Shown: in pieces, positions 25,883-36,700 of the stretch
Numbering within the stretch: the stretch's first letter is position 1
How the letters are laid out: every line of letters begins with the position of its first letter
From: Protonemura montana
Lineage: Eukaryota > Arthropoda > Insecta > Plecoptera > Nemouridae
NCBI GenBank assembly: GCA_947568835.1
Contig: OX387604.1
Coordinates: forward strand, 24,395,076 to 24,459,075
DNA: 64,000 nucleotides
Direction of reading: 5' to 3'
The notes under the pieces: model-generated
Databases searched by the model: none
Seen by the model: the letters and a program-made list of their open reading frames with translations, nothing else
Told to the model about the DNA's origin: nothing
Made by a program: the position numbers and the translations under genes

Positions 25883-26065
25883 CTCTCCGACGACTCGGCG
25901 CATCAGCATGATATCTTTGATGTTGCTAAAAGGTACGCTGGGTTTCATAAAAGGAACTCCTCTTTTCTGCCAGTACGAGTACATGAATATAAAGTAATAA
26001 TAAAAGAGTGAAATTCCTAGACCAAAACCCATGACGAAGTAGCCCCATGGTGAAAAATACTCCAT
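25883..26065 (-). CDS. Cytochrome P450 (CYP3 clan, CYP6-like) first coding exon, orphan
   Basis: This exon encodes 61 residues from an ATG at 26065 to a GGAGAG/GTAATT donor, ending in phase 0. It has the layout of a microsomal P450 N-terminus. A hydrophobic anchor spans residues 8-29. It is followed by SYWQKRGVPFMKP at 30-42, which matches the YWxxRGVPxxKP signature of insect CYP6-type enzymes. Then comes PFSNIKDIMLMRRVVGE, equivalent to the family's PFGNxxD segment leading to the first helix. The protein would be an ER-bound haem monooxygenase. No later exon (I-helix, ETLR, haem-binding Cys loop) is recognisable on the minus strand down to position 1. Either the next intron is very long or this is an orphan fragment of a broken or duplicated gene. 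The exon itself has no stop or frameshift. Confidence 0.75.
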
Positions 26066-29000
26066 AGGTGAGTTGCTGCCCTGAATGAATCTGAAATAAT
26101 TTTATCATGAAGAATGTGATTCCATCATAGAATATGTCTTAAGCCTGTGATGTTACTATATTAGCCTGGATAAAAGGTGATGTAATTTACCTAAATGTTT
26201 TTTTAATAAAGCAGTTGGGCTATATGCAAGTGTGCATTATATTTTGGCCAAAAAGATACATATCCTGTGAAAATCCAGCAGAACAATCCAAAAATGGCAG
26301 AATATTCTTCAATATCAACGGAAATTGCTGTCATTTGTAAGAATAATCTAAATTATTAATTCGACTGCACTTCACTAGAATAGCACATTTACATGATTCG
26401 TTGGTAAGCGCCATTCACAACATACCTATGCATTGCGCTAAGTGGTACATTTTCGTTAACTGTTGTGGAAAACTTGCAAAACCAAATTAACATCCAGAAC
26501 GACCTAGTATTAGCCAAAAGGCAGCAATACCAGAGATGAAGTGATATTAATAGTTGTTTTACAGAGACACGAGTTCTTCTAAAAATCAGATGCGGCGAGT
26601 TGGCTAGAAAGGCCTTCGGCAGGCCAGAGATACGAGAAAAGTGTATTGAAAACTAAGCCATACCACTTATCATTTCGACTTATCATTTTAGACATTGTCA
26701 CGTTTTTATAATTTACTTTGTATAGAGTAATAAGTAGACCAATGCCGGGCGAAGTAATATTGGCAACTGATAATGTCAGTTCAACCTACATTTCTAGATT
26801 TTCATTTTATAGGGGTTTGCCATTTAATTGTATACTTGAAAATACACTACTATCTTTTGAGTGTATATCTTCCTTCATAGTGTTGAGTAACATTAAACCA
26901 GTGAGAGCAAAGCTAAAAAAATCTATTTACAAGGCCAAGCTTGTATCTTGTATTTTAGCATAAAATTTTTATTGTTAGATATTTCCACAGCACTTGCTGC
27001 AGAAAGTAGAGCGTTTACCACTGAGATAATTGTAACTGTGCACGCTGTAGTCTGCTGCTGTGTTTTGTCAGAGTAAAAAGGTAAATACGTATGTCTAATA
27101 ATGAAGAAACAGGAACATTGGTATTATACAAAGCTAGTTCCATGTTAGTAAATATGTGTGAATGACTGGAGACAGTCAACTGTATAATTTTTACCGTGTA
27201 CCTAGGTTCTTTATGCATGATTTTTTAAGTTTTCTTTATTGGTAGTATGCCAACATCTGTGCTAGTCCTTCTATGACACATATCCTTATCTAACCGTAGT
27301 GCTCAGTGCTGGTACAATGAATGCACATAAAAGATCATGGAAAAGTGCACGGAATATTCCAATTAAGTTCCAAATTCAATTTGATGGTTGTAAACATGCC
27401 TACTTACATAACCACAAAAAATATATACAGAGAGACGGTCCGAAATGTATGAAAAGTGTAGCGGCTTATTTAAGTATCACCACAATACCTCTATTACGTA
27501 ATTCTCTATTTTAAAACTAAAGGAAATGTAACTTCAGCTTTTAGGAAAAAACATATTAAACGAAACGCACACTAACCAAAAAGTGCAAACCATGGGCATT
27601 AGCCATACATGGCCTCCTTTAACTTAAGCAACGTTACCACGTGACAGTTGTATTCAGCGGGTAAATTTAAAATTTAAGGTTCTTCTCATGAATAATACTC
27701 GCGGTAAAATACGAAATCAGATTTTAGAAGCTCTGTCAGGCTAACAAAAGTTGAATCTACTAGTGAATCTTATATGCACGACTGCAATTTGTTCTCGAGA
27801 AAATTCTAAGCATACTTCTATTGCCATCTAATCTAGCAAAATTTGACCGCAAGGGAAAACTAAATGAATTCACAGACACACTGAAAAATACTTCATCTCA
27901 TTATTTATTTAACTGAATTTCAACTTTATTGGCTTTTGGTATGTATCAGTCCAAGATTCTGTCACCAGCTTGCATTCTTGCAATACCTGATCCCTCTACA
28001 AGATAGTTTCACACAACTTTTTCCTGAAATCTCTTCAACCAATCCAGAATTTCTCAAAGAATATTTAACAAATAATTAATATACTTTAAAGGAATGGTCG
28101 ATCTATCCTGAGATAATTAAATGTAAGCAAGCCAGTTCTTTACATATTAAAGTTGTCGCTCATTGTTTAAATCCAATTTTATAATGAATCGTTAAAAATA
28201 ACTACAAAATAATAAGTTAAAAAAAGGCGAAATTAACAAGGCTTTACAAGAAATAGTATATGTATATATATATATTTTAATATTTAGCAACAGAAAAACA
28301 AATAAAATCTTAAAATCAACAGATTCTTGGAAATAACACAAAACTCAGATCAATTCAAAGAAATGAGATTCCATAATTTAATGTGAAATCACATTAATTG
28401 CTTCTGAACACAGAGGAAAAAATAACATACCATTTTTTTACGTAAGATTTTAAAAGAATAATCAAGTCCATAACTATGCAGCAGATATATTTACGGACGA
28501 AATCACATCGAAAGTACCTGTGCCAACTGAAGTTTACGACAAACTGTGTTACAAAGACTCTTTTCAATGATTGACGATCCTAAATTTTAGTGTAAGGTAA
28601 GCAAAAATCCTAAATCCATTTCTCCAAAATGACAAAGAAGTTTTAAGTATTTTGTAAATTCATAAAAATCAACTTAATTTATAGCAGTATTTTTAAAGAC
28701 TCAATAGGCCAAGTATGGAACATGTAAACATAACAGCTTTATGGTCAGATCATTCATGGGAAGCTAAAGAAAACTACCAAGTGTCAAACTCTTTCTGTAC
28801 TCTGAAATTACACTTATTTTAAAGTCCTCTTATCTTCACTTAACAAATATTATTTAATATGTCTTAAATTAACAAGTAGTTTCTGTAATGTGGCCCCAGA
28901 ATTTGCAATTGATCACTATACTGTACAGAAAATTTAACTAACTACGACATGTTTTAAAGCTATTTTTGATGAGCGTAGCCAAATCTTCAATTTTGCTTCT

Positions 29001-29411
29001 CATAAAAAAAGCACAAGTTGTGGTGCTTATTTCCGTGTGTTTGTTCACACTTTCCAGGCCAAACCGCTGCTCAGATTTGTATTAAATTGCCAGGTTGGAA
29101 CTGAAATATGACCCCAGAAAAACTGGTCAGAAAGTTTACCAACCCATCCAGATTTGCAAACATTTTCAGAAAAAGAATCCAGACTCATTATTGGGGTGAA
29201 ATAAACAGAAAGTGTTTCTATGGTAAAATATTATTTAAATTGAAGGAGTTTTTTGTGCACCAAAAGTACCGACATACATAAGAGAGTGTGAAAGTATAGC
29301 TTGGGAATGCAGCCCCCAAGCTCCCCTCATCATCCATTTTTTCAACAAAAAATTTACCTACGCTCATCTACAATGCAACTCAAATTGTATTTGCGAAGCC
29401 CTAACACCTAC
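26066..29411. other. No recognisable gene; may include the Inpp1 3' UTR
   Basis: Very AT-rich sequence between the P450 exon and the Inpp1 stop codon. Minus-strand AATAAA signals occur at 27904-27909 and 27925-27930. If used, they would give Inpp1 a 3' untranslated region of about 1.5 kb. I see no protein-coding signal. Confidence 0.4.
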
Positions 29412-30746
29412 TCAATTGCCTACCAATAACTTAATTAGGTCTTTCACTAAATCCTCATCTCTGTAAGCTATAATACCTCCTGTATTACACCAAACTTTAC
29501 ATCCCTCTTCTTCCTTATAAGATAAGTCTGAAAGAACTCCTTGCTTAAGAGAATCGACATAATTTATGACTCCACCTCCCAGGGATCTTAAGATGGCATG
29601 TGGGGCACAAGTATCCCAACGGTAAGTGGTGGCTTTGGAGAGCAGGTATATATCAGCTTGGCCCTCTGCTACACAGAGCAACTTGTAACCAGCCCCTGCA
29701 GTCTCAAGTAACTGATATCCAGCAAGACAAAGCTGTTGTTTCAGAGAAGGGTCTTCGCTTGAACTTAACGCTATAACTTTCCTCGGTGAGTCTCGTGGAT
29801 TCGCTCTGAGTATGGATGAAATTTGGATATCCTTGTGCTGAATTCCCCAGTGGCATTTTCCATGCCATCTGTAAAACAAAGCCAATTTAACAATTTAAGT
29901 CAAGAGCTTGAAGTCCTACGAAAGAACTGTTCTATGGCTTCATCTACTTACATTGAGTCAACACAGTTATAAAATGGCTGGTTAACAATGCCAATGATTG
30001 GAATGCCAGAGGCTCTATCAAACACACCGATGAGAACTGTGACACATTTCAACCCACTACGATGCACATCAGAATTAGCATCCCAAATTGTAGCTTCCCC
30101 GTTGATGTATTCAGCAGTAGAATCAATAGGATCGATCCAAATTCCTAAATCTTTGACCCGAAGTTCTGAGGAACACGTATTTGGCAATATTTGTTCTCCG
30201 ATGTTGACTGAATTGATACTTATTTCTCTATGAACTTCTGCAGCCAATAGATTTGCAGCTTCTGCATTTCCATTAAGAACTTTACACAACAAATTTGCTG
30301 TTTTTTCCTCGTCGCTTTTGACTCTCACTGTTACGCTTTCTCCAATTGTATTGCTGAACGAATTGCTCTCTTCTCCTTTTATATGGGATGCAATTTCAGG
30401 AAACTGTAAGAAATGCATAGCGTATATTTATAGAAGTGGGTGTTATTGATTGATGTACCAAATGCCTTTACATAAAAATTGTGTTTCTAATTAATGTTTG
30501 CAAGTGACCTGATTATGGGCTTTATTAGTACAAGTTTCTTACCAATTTCCCAATATAATGCTTAACCATTTCCTGTATTAGAACATCTGCAAGCGTCTTG
30601 AAATCTTGTAAAAACCTACAATTTTTCTCGTCATTTTTCTTTTCTTCAACAAGCAGTTTAAATAGATGCACATTTTGACGGCACACTCTAGCAATGTTCG
30701 CCGCTTTTTCTGAAACTTGCACTAAGCTTTCAACAAAATTACTCAT
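29412..30746 (-). CDS. Inpp1: Inositol polyphosphate 1-phosphatase, 3 coding exons
   Basis: This Mg-dependent, lithium-sensitive phosphatase removes the 1-phosphate from inositol 1,4-bisphosphate and 1,3,4-trisphosphate, feeding the inositol recycling that serves phosphoinositide signalling. Coding exons on minus are 30746-30543, 30403-29952 and 29868-29412. Phases fit (204+452+457 = 1113 nt) and give 370 aa; the human enzyme is about 400. The metal-site motifs are all present: GEES at residues 78-81, WIDPIDST at 157-164 with Asp159 and Asp162, and RWDTCAPHA at 302-310 with Asp304. The residue before exon 3 is split by the intron. The start is the first ATG after an acceptor at 30756, so nine bases of 5' UTR share exon 1 and an upstream non-coding exon is implied. 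I see no stops or frameshifts. Confidence 0.93.
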
Positions 30747-30755
30747 TCTGTACTC

Positions 30756-32384
30756 CTGGAAAATAAAAAAAAAATATTTGAAGAGATTTACAGATAGAAA
30801 AAATGTACGTAGGTTCCGTAGCAGGTCACAATAACCAAGTTACAAAACCAATAACCGATAAAGAAAATATTTGCATAGCAAATTATCGCCTATCACAGTA
30901 CCAACCATGAACTCACCACAAAAATAAATGATATGGTACAAATATTGCACAAGATGCAAGCAAACATGGTTTATGCTCAATAGGTTGTTATTGGAGGTAA
31001 TGTTATTAGAGTTACTTTTAAAATTTGGAATAGGTTCCAAATTCATTGACATGCCGCTGGCACGGAATAGAGCGCTCGAGTTTATAAAGGTTGTACAAGC
31101 TAGCAGCTAGTACATTTATTGACATGCCAAATAAATGTAAATACTCAATAGCACATAGCCTAAGTTATAGTACCTTAGGTTCAAAGAGTCATTTTTGTAC
31201 GCATGAAGTGTTAATCACTTAGTACTAATGTCTTTTCCACAATAATGGCAGTATTCATTTCATATTTACCTTATTTTGTAGCAAAACACACCGGTTCCTG
31301 AGCGTCAGTGTACTTCGTAACTATCAACCACCCTATCACAACCAACGATTATTATACTAATTAACACTAAAGCTAACACTGACAACTGCGTGGTAACTGA
31401 CAGTTGTTTAGCCGATAGGTGAAGAAAGGGGAGTGGGACGGGAAGAAATGGGAGGGGCACATACCGCACCCATTTTTAAATCACCATAGTCGACGAACTC
31501 CATTTCAATGTGAGAATTACAGGGATTTTTCACGCTCATTTTCGCATTACAGACTTAAAGCCCACACCCAAGACTGGCTACAGAGAATTTTCATCTAAGG
31601 ATATTAAAAATTGCGTGTCGTATAAAATATTAAATTAAATATCGTACGCAAGGCTATGCTTAGACCTCTTGTCCGCTTTGAGCAAGACAACGTGCAGCAG
31701 AAATTAAAAATCGAATGAAAATTAAAGCACCTGTGGTAAAATTTGACGTAAGGGAGAAACTATTTTCTGTAAAAAAAAAACCGTGCAAAAGCGACAAGTC
31801 TTAAGCGTTTTGATTCAGAAACCTTGCCTTAGATACACATAGCAATTTTACCAGCGAATATCATTTGTAGTAGATCATGCACCTCTGAAATCCCGGTCAT
31901 CAACGGACCAAATCGGGCGCCTAAATAAAAGTATGCCAGCCACGTTTAAAGTTTACGTGAGGGGCATAGGAAATGTGTAATGTTCTTCATTCAAATTGGC
32001 TAATTCCAAATTGGCATTCTAGCAGACGCGTATCAGAGGAGCTGCTTAGTGTGGCCGTTGATAAGTACCCGCCGAGGAAGATTTTAGAATGAATGCTGTG
32101 CTTGATAACAGAAAATTACATCTTTCTCGATGAGGAGATTTAAACTCCTGAGATCGGAATTGCGGATAAAAACCAACTCTCATAACTTAATTTACGCACA
32201 TTTTTATAGTCGACGTCGCACTGAAAAAAATTGGAAATAAATGGTAAAATTTGCAAAATTTGCAACGTGCCAACGGCTAGGGCGTTGACAACGCAGGCTT
32301 TCGTGAGATTACCTTTACCATCATTTGAAAGGGACGTTAGCTACGTTGCAGTATTTTTTCTACTTCTGGCGAGCTGTGAGTCAT
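30756..32384. other. Intergenic region upstream of Inpp1
   Basis: This interval should hold the promoter and a non-coding first exon of Inpp1 (minus), because an acceptor lies at the 5' side of its first coding exon. I could not fix that exon. No other coding feature is recognised. Confidence 0.4.
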
Positions 32385-32722
32385 TATCCTCGTCATTGTT
32401 TAACAACGCACTGTCGGTGAATGATTGGTGATGACGAGGATGAAGATATACCTAACCTAAACTAGAAGGGAGGAGAGGAGCCGGCACGTAGCCTATTTCT
32501 GATGAAGAGCATCAAGGGGACCACTGGCTCAACAACCCTTCCAAAGGGCTGTTTTACGATTCTATGCTTTCGAGAAGTTTTTGTCCTATAAACTTCATTC
32601 CCTCCAACCTCCACATTACTGGTAATGAGTATGATGAGATGATGGTCACCCTTCCAATACCTGACTCAGCGCAGTGTTGCTTAACTTCAGTGATCTCATG
32701 AGAACCAGTGATCCAACACTTC
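32385..32722 (-). mobile_element. SINE with 5S rRNA-like head, copy B (diverged)
   Basis: Read on minus, the first 80 bases (32722-32642) closely follow the middle of a 5S rRNA gene, including the internal promoter region. CTGGTTCTCATGAGATCACT is followed by GAAGTTAAGCAACACTG and, about 20 bases later, GGTATTGGAAGGGTGACC. These correspond to the 5S segments CGGTTCTCGTCCGATCACCG, AAGTTAAGCA and GTACTTGGATGGGTGACC. The body that follows is shared with the copy at 37447-37903: TGCCGGC, then TCCTCCCTTCTAG, then TAGGTTAGGT. A head derived from 5S rRNA defines SINE3-type elements. The 3' tail repeat seen in the other copy is missing here. The left edge is approximate. Confidence 0.75.
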
Positions 32723-33791
32723 GGTGACGAGCTGATTTTTAAGATGTGTCATTTCATAGTTCTTTTATTTTCTAAAAGTTCTTGGTAATTTTCTGATATC
32801 GCGTTGTTTTGATGAAAGGGCAACAATGTTTTATCTGATTCTACTATCCCCCCCCCCCCCCCCATCCCTTCTCCGGAAACACACATAATTACATATACAT
32901 TTATATTCTAGTTTGATGAACGGAATTGAACTACGCCATCCATTTTCTCAACAAATAGAAATATTTGAAAAATAACCAAGAGGGAGATTATTCAGATAAC
33001 GAACTAATCCCGAAATATGACAGTTCGTCAGTGAATATTGGTGAAAATAATCTATTATATAATAAAAATGGCCCAATTAACACTTTTAAAAACAGATAGA
33101 TACCATATACATTATCTCCATAGTTTCTGTATGCACCCTGTTCCATCATCCTGCTTTTACAAAGATATTTCATGTTTGAATTTGCAGATTGTTTTTTATG
33201 CATCGGCAGCCTTTATGTCTACAGTCCCTCAGGACCTCCACAATCAGTTTGATCGTTCACACTGCAATTTCGGCATCACCTTTAATTGCCATATTTTCAT
33301 GAATTACACGCTTAACGTTCCGAGTTCCGACTAAACTTTATATTGCACCTTCTATTATACAACAACCAAATGCTATGTTTACGATCTGCGCTCGTTCTTG
33401 TCAGTTTTACAATTATAAGTCCTTCACTATAAAGTCCCAAAGCCTATGCACCAGACAACTTGAAAGCTCTACGGATCAGCTCGGCGACAAAACTCATTCT
33501 TTCAATTATTTCTGTGTACTTAGCCTAAGAGAATAATGGGTTGAGATAAGAGGTTTATCTAGTCCTAGGTCGCTTGAATTCAATCTGTCATTACCAGAAG
33601 GAGCACACGTTCGGAAAGAGCAGAATATCATCTCAACTGTGTACGGGAATTACAGCGCAAAATGCCAGTCCAGAAAATGGCTGAAGATCCATGAACAAAA
33701 TATTTCAGCGTTCACTATATGTTCGGAATTTGAAAAAGGAAAGTGAAAATATTTAAAATAATAAATTCTGAAAACTGAAATTAAATTGAAC
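32723..33791. other. Region upstream of the SLC22 gene
   Basis: Contains a run of 16 C (32848-32863) and otherwise AT-rich sequence. It should include the promoter and 5' UTR of the transporter, but no core element or upstream exon can be fixed with confidence. Confidence 0.4.
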
Positions 33792-36700
33792 ATGGAAAAA
33801 GAAAAGAAGAAAATAATGAACATTTCGGAAATCGAGGATAAGGACGAAATTTTTGAAGAAATTATGAAACAAGTTGGACAAAAAGGATTTTTTCAGAAAC
33901 GATTCAATCTATTGTTTAACTTTATGTACGTAGTGCTAATATCTATGCCATGCATGAATACAGTGCTAATTTTGACAATACCAGATCATTGGTGCCATGT
34001 TCCCGGTATGATCTCAACCAACCTCACATTGGACCAGTGGAAAAACATCACGTTGCCCGTGTAAGTAAAAACATGCGTCCCTGCAATGGCTATCGTGATT
34101 ATGTAAGTAGAGGCCAAGCAAGATAATTTCCATCGAGAGGTCAGAGTTAGCCCCAAACTATCCAAAGGGATGGAGGAACATCAATGTGCAGGTAAATACC
34201 CCAACTCTAGTTTGGGGTAGCCAGTGAGGAAGCAGATTTTCTTCATTGGGAACTCCCCTATTCCCTTGACTCCAAGAACCATAGCAAGCTGGCGTCTAAT
34301 GGTGCGTGGGTTATTATGGGCACCCAGCTTCTTGAGCTACAAGAAGCGCTAGGAAAAGGTGCCATGGCTAGCACCTTGCATTTGAGTGATCTGTGCTTTC
34401 CAGGGAAATGTCTGGTATACCACTTCCTGATAGGTTGCTGAATTAGTGAAGACTGACATTGATTTACTACCTTCTTACGTATAACGAGTTAGAGTCTGGA
34501 GTATGAAAAAGTTACCTACGTTTGCTTTCTTACACTGATTGAAAAATACAAATACAGAGTAGGCAAATGTAAGATTTGATAAAATTTCAAAATTATCCTA
34601 TCCTTAAAAGTTGATGTTGTTTCAGAAAATCTGCAACTGACCATTCGTACAGTCATTGTGAAATGTACAATTCAAGTGAAGTTGGTACTGAAATTGACAA
34701 GATGAAGATGGACTACGAAGGACAAGAAGATCCACAAATTATAGGTAAGAATTAATAAATATACAAGCTGTCTACCTACCCAAATAATGCACAGCTCAAT
34801 GACATTGAAAAACAAAACTCTCTATCAATAGGTTGTCAACATGGTTGGGAGTTTGATAAGACTTGGTACAAGCGTACTATCCCTTCCGAATACGATTGGG
34901 TTTGCGATAAAGAATTAAGAGTCGCAAACGTTTTTGCCGTGGGTCGATTTTCTGACTTGATTGGAACATTTGTTTTTGGTCAGTTGGCAGACAAGTATGT
35001 ATTGCATGTTTAAAACTTAAGAAAATTATCCACTTTCAAACAACACCGGGACCCTTAATAGTGATGAATTGTAATGAACTGCGTTTTTTTTTAGGGTTGG
35101 CCGACGCCCTGTGTTCTTCATTGCGTTGGCTGTTTTATTAGTGGGTCGAATTTTATCAGCATTTGTAGCAGAAAACTACATTTATTTTCTTGCTTGTACT
35201 GTGATAGCAAACGTTGCTGTTTCTCCGGTCTTTCAGTCTCCTCTTGTGATAAGTAAGCCACTTCAATGCCTGATTTTTCAACATTTTTTTCTGATCTGAT
35301 ATCAGATAATCCTAGTGTTTGTTTGCCAAAGTACTGGGAAGGAAAGTCCAAATACACATTTTTTGATTTTCACAAGGTCAAATATATCTATTTTCAACCA
35401 TATAGGTCAAAACTTGTTGAAATGCCATTGGAATATCAGTAAATAATGAAAATTAATATAAATTTTGGGTGATGCAGCTTTTAATGAAAGTTTGTCTCCC
35501 ACTTGATAACCTAAGATTGGCTACAAACAAGATATACATTTTTTCAAATATTTGCAAGCATATTGTTTTGGCACATACAGATTTTTGAAGACAGATTACG
35601 CATAAGTTGCAATTGAAAATTGATGATTCACATTTTAGCCAGTGCCATACTTATGGTATAATTACAGGCACACTTTCCATTCTAAAATACAAAAAGCATT
35701 TTTCATTCTTCACACTCAACCAGGCTTCCGCCAAAATGTTTTAAAACATTAAAATGTTTTAATGTTTTTCTGTTGCGATACTTACCACCACCACAGTAAC
35801 ATTAGGTATTTTTTTCAAACCTGACAACGAACTATTAATCTTTGAGTTGGCAAGTGGCTGCTGGCCAAGCATGAGTTGTGCGATGTCTGCTGGTATTGTG
35901 CAGGTATGGAAGTTTCTGCGAGTGACACTCGTGCCCATATCGCAATGATGCAGTGTCTTGGGTGGACACTTGGAATCTGTCTCATGCCGATGATTGCGTG
36001 GCTAAGTGGTGACTGGGTGGTTATACTTCTCATCACTACAATTCCATGTGCTGCATTTCTGTGTCTCTACAAGTGAGAATCATCAAACTGAAAACCATTT
36101 CATTCAGGAATTGGAGATTATGCACTCTTGATTTAACGTTAAATAGCACATTTAATTTTGTCTATATAAAAGTCATTTTTCTTAAAGAGGCAAATTGTGT
36201 TGTTGTGTTTGTATTTTGTTTGTCAAATTATCTAAACGTTAAGAAAAGAGAAGAGTTACATTTGATTATTATTGTCATTTTTAATCATCTTGAAAACTTC
36301 GGTCCCTTAGGGACCGTGGTAATTTAATATTGACTGCAACAGATGTAGGACCCAAATAAATTTCACCTAGTCCATGAACGCAACTAACAGGCTTCTTTCA
36401 ACAGCAAGAAATTGAAATTCAATTGATAATTTACATTAGAAATAGAGCATTTAAAAATTTTCTTATTTAATGCAAAAGTTGATTTGTAAATATATGATGG
36501 TCGCATTGCAGGCAGTTTCCAGAATCTCCTCGATGGCTGGCAGGACAAGGGAAGCCGGAGAAATGCTTGAAGGTTCTCAAATACATTTGCAAAGTAAATG
36601 GAACGACTCTTCCTGGGGACACCATGGCTGCCTTAAAACGACTCGCCGAAACCAAAGAGAAAACATATGGCTTTGCGAGTCTTTTCACAAGCTGGCGGCT

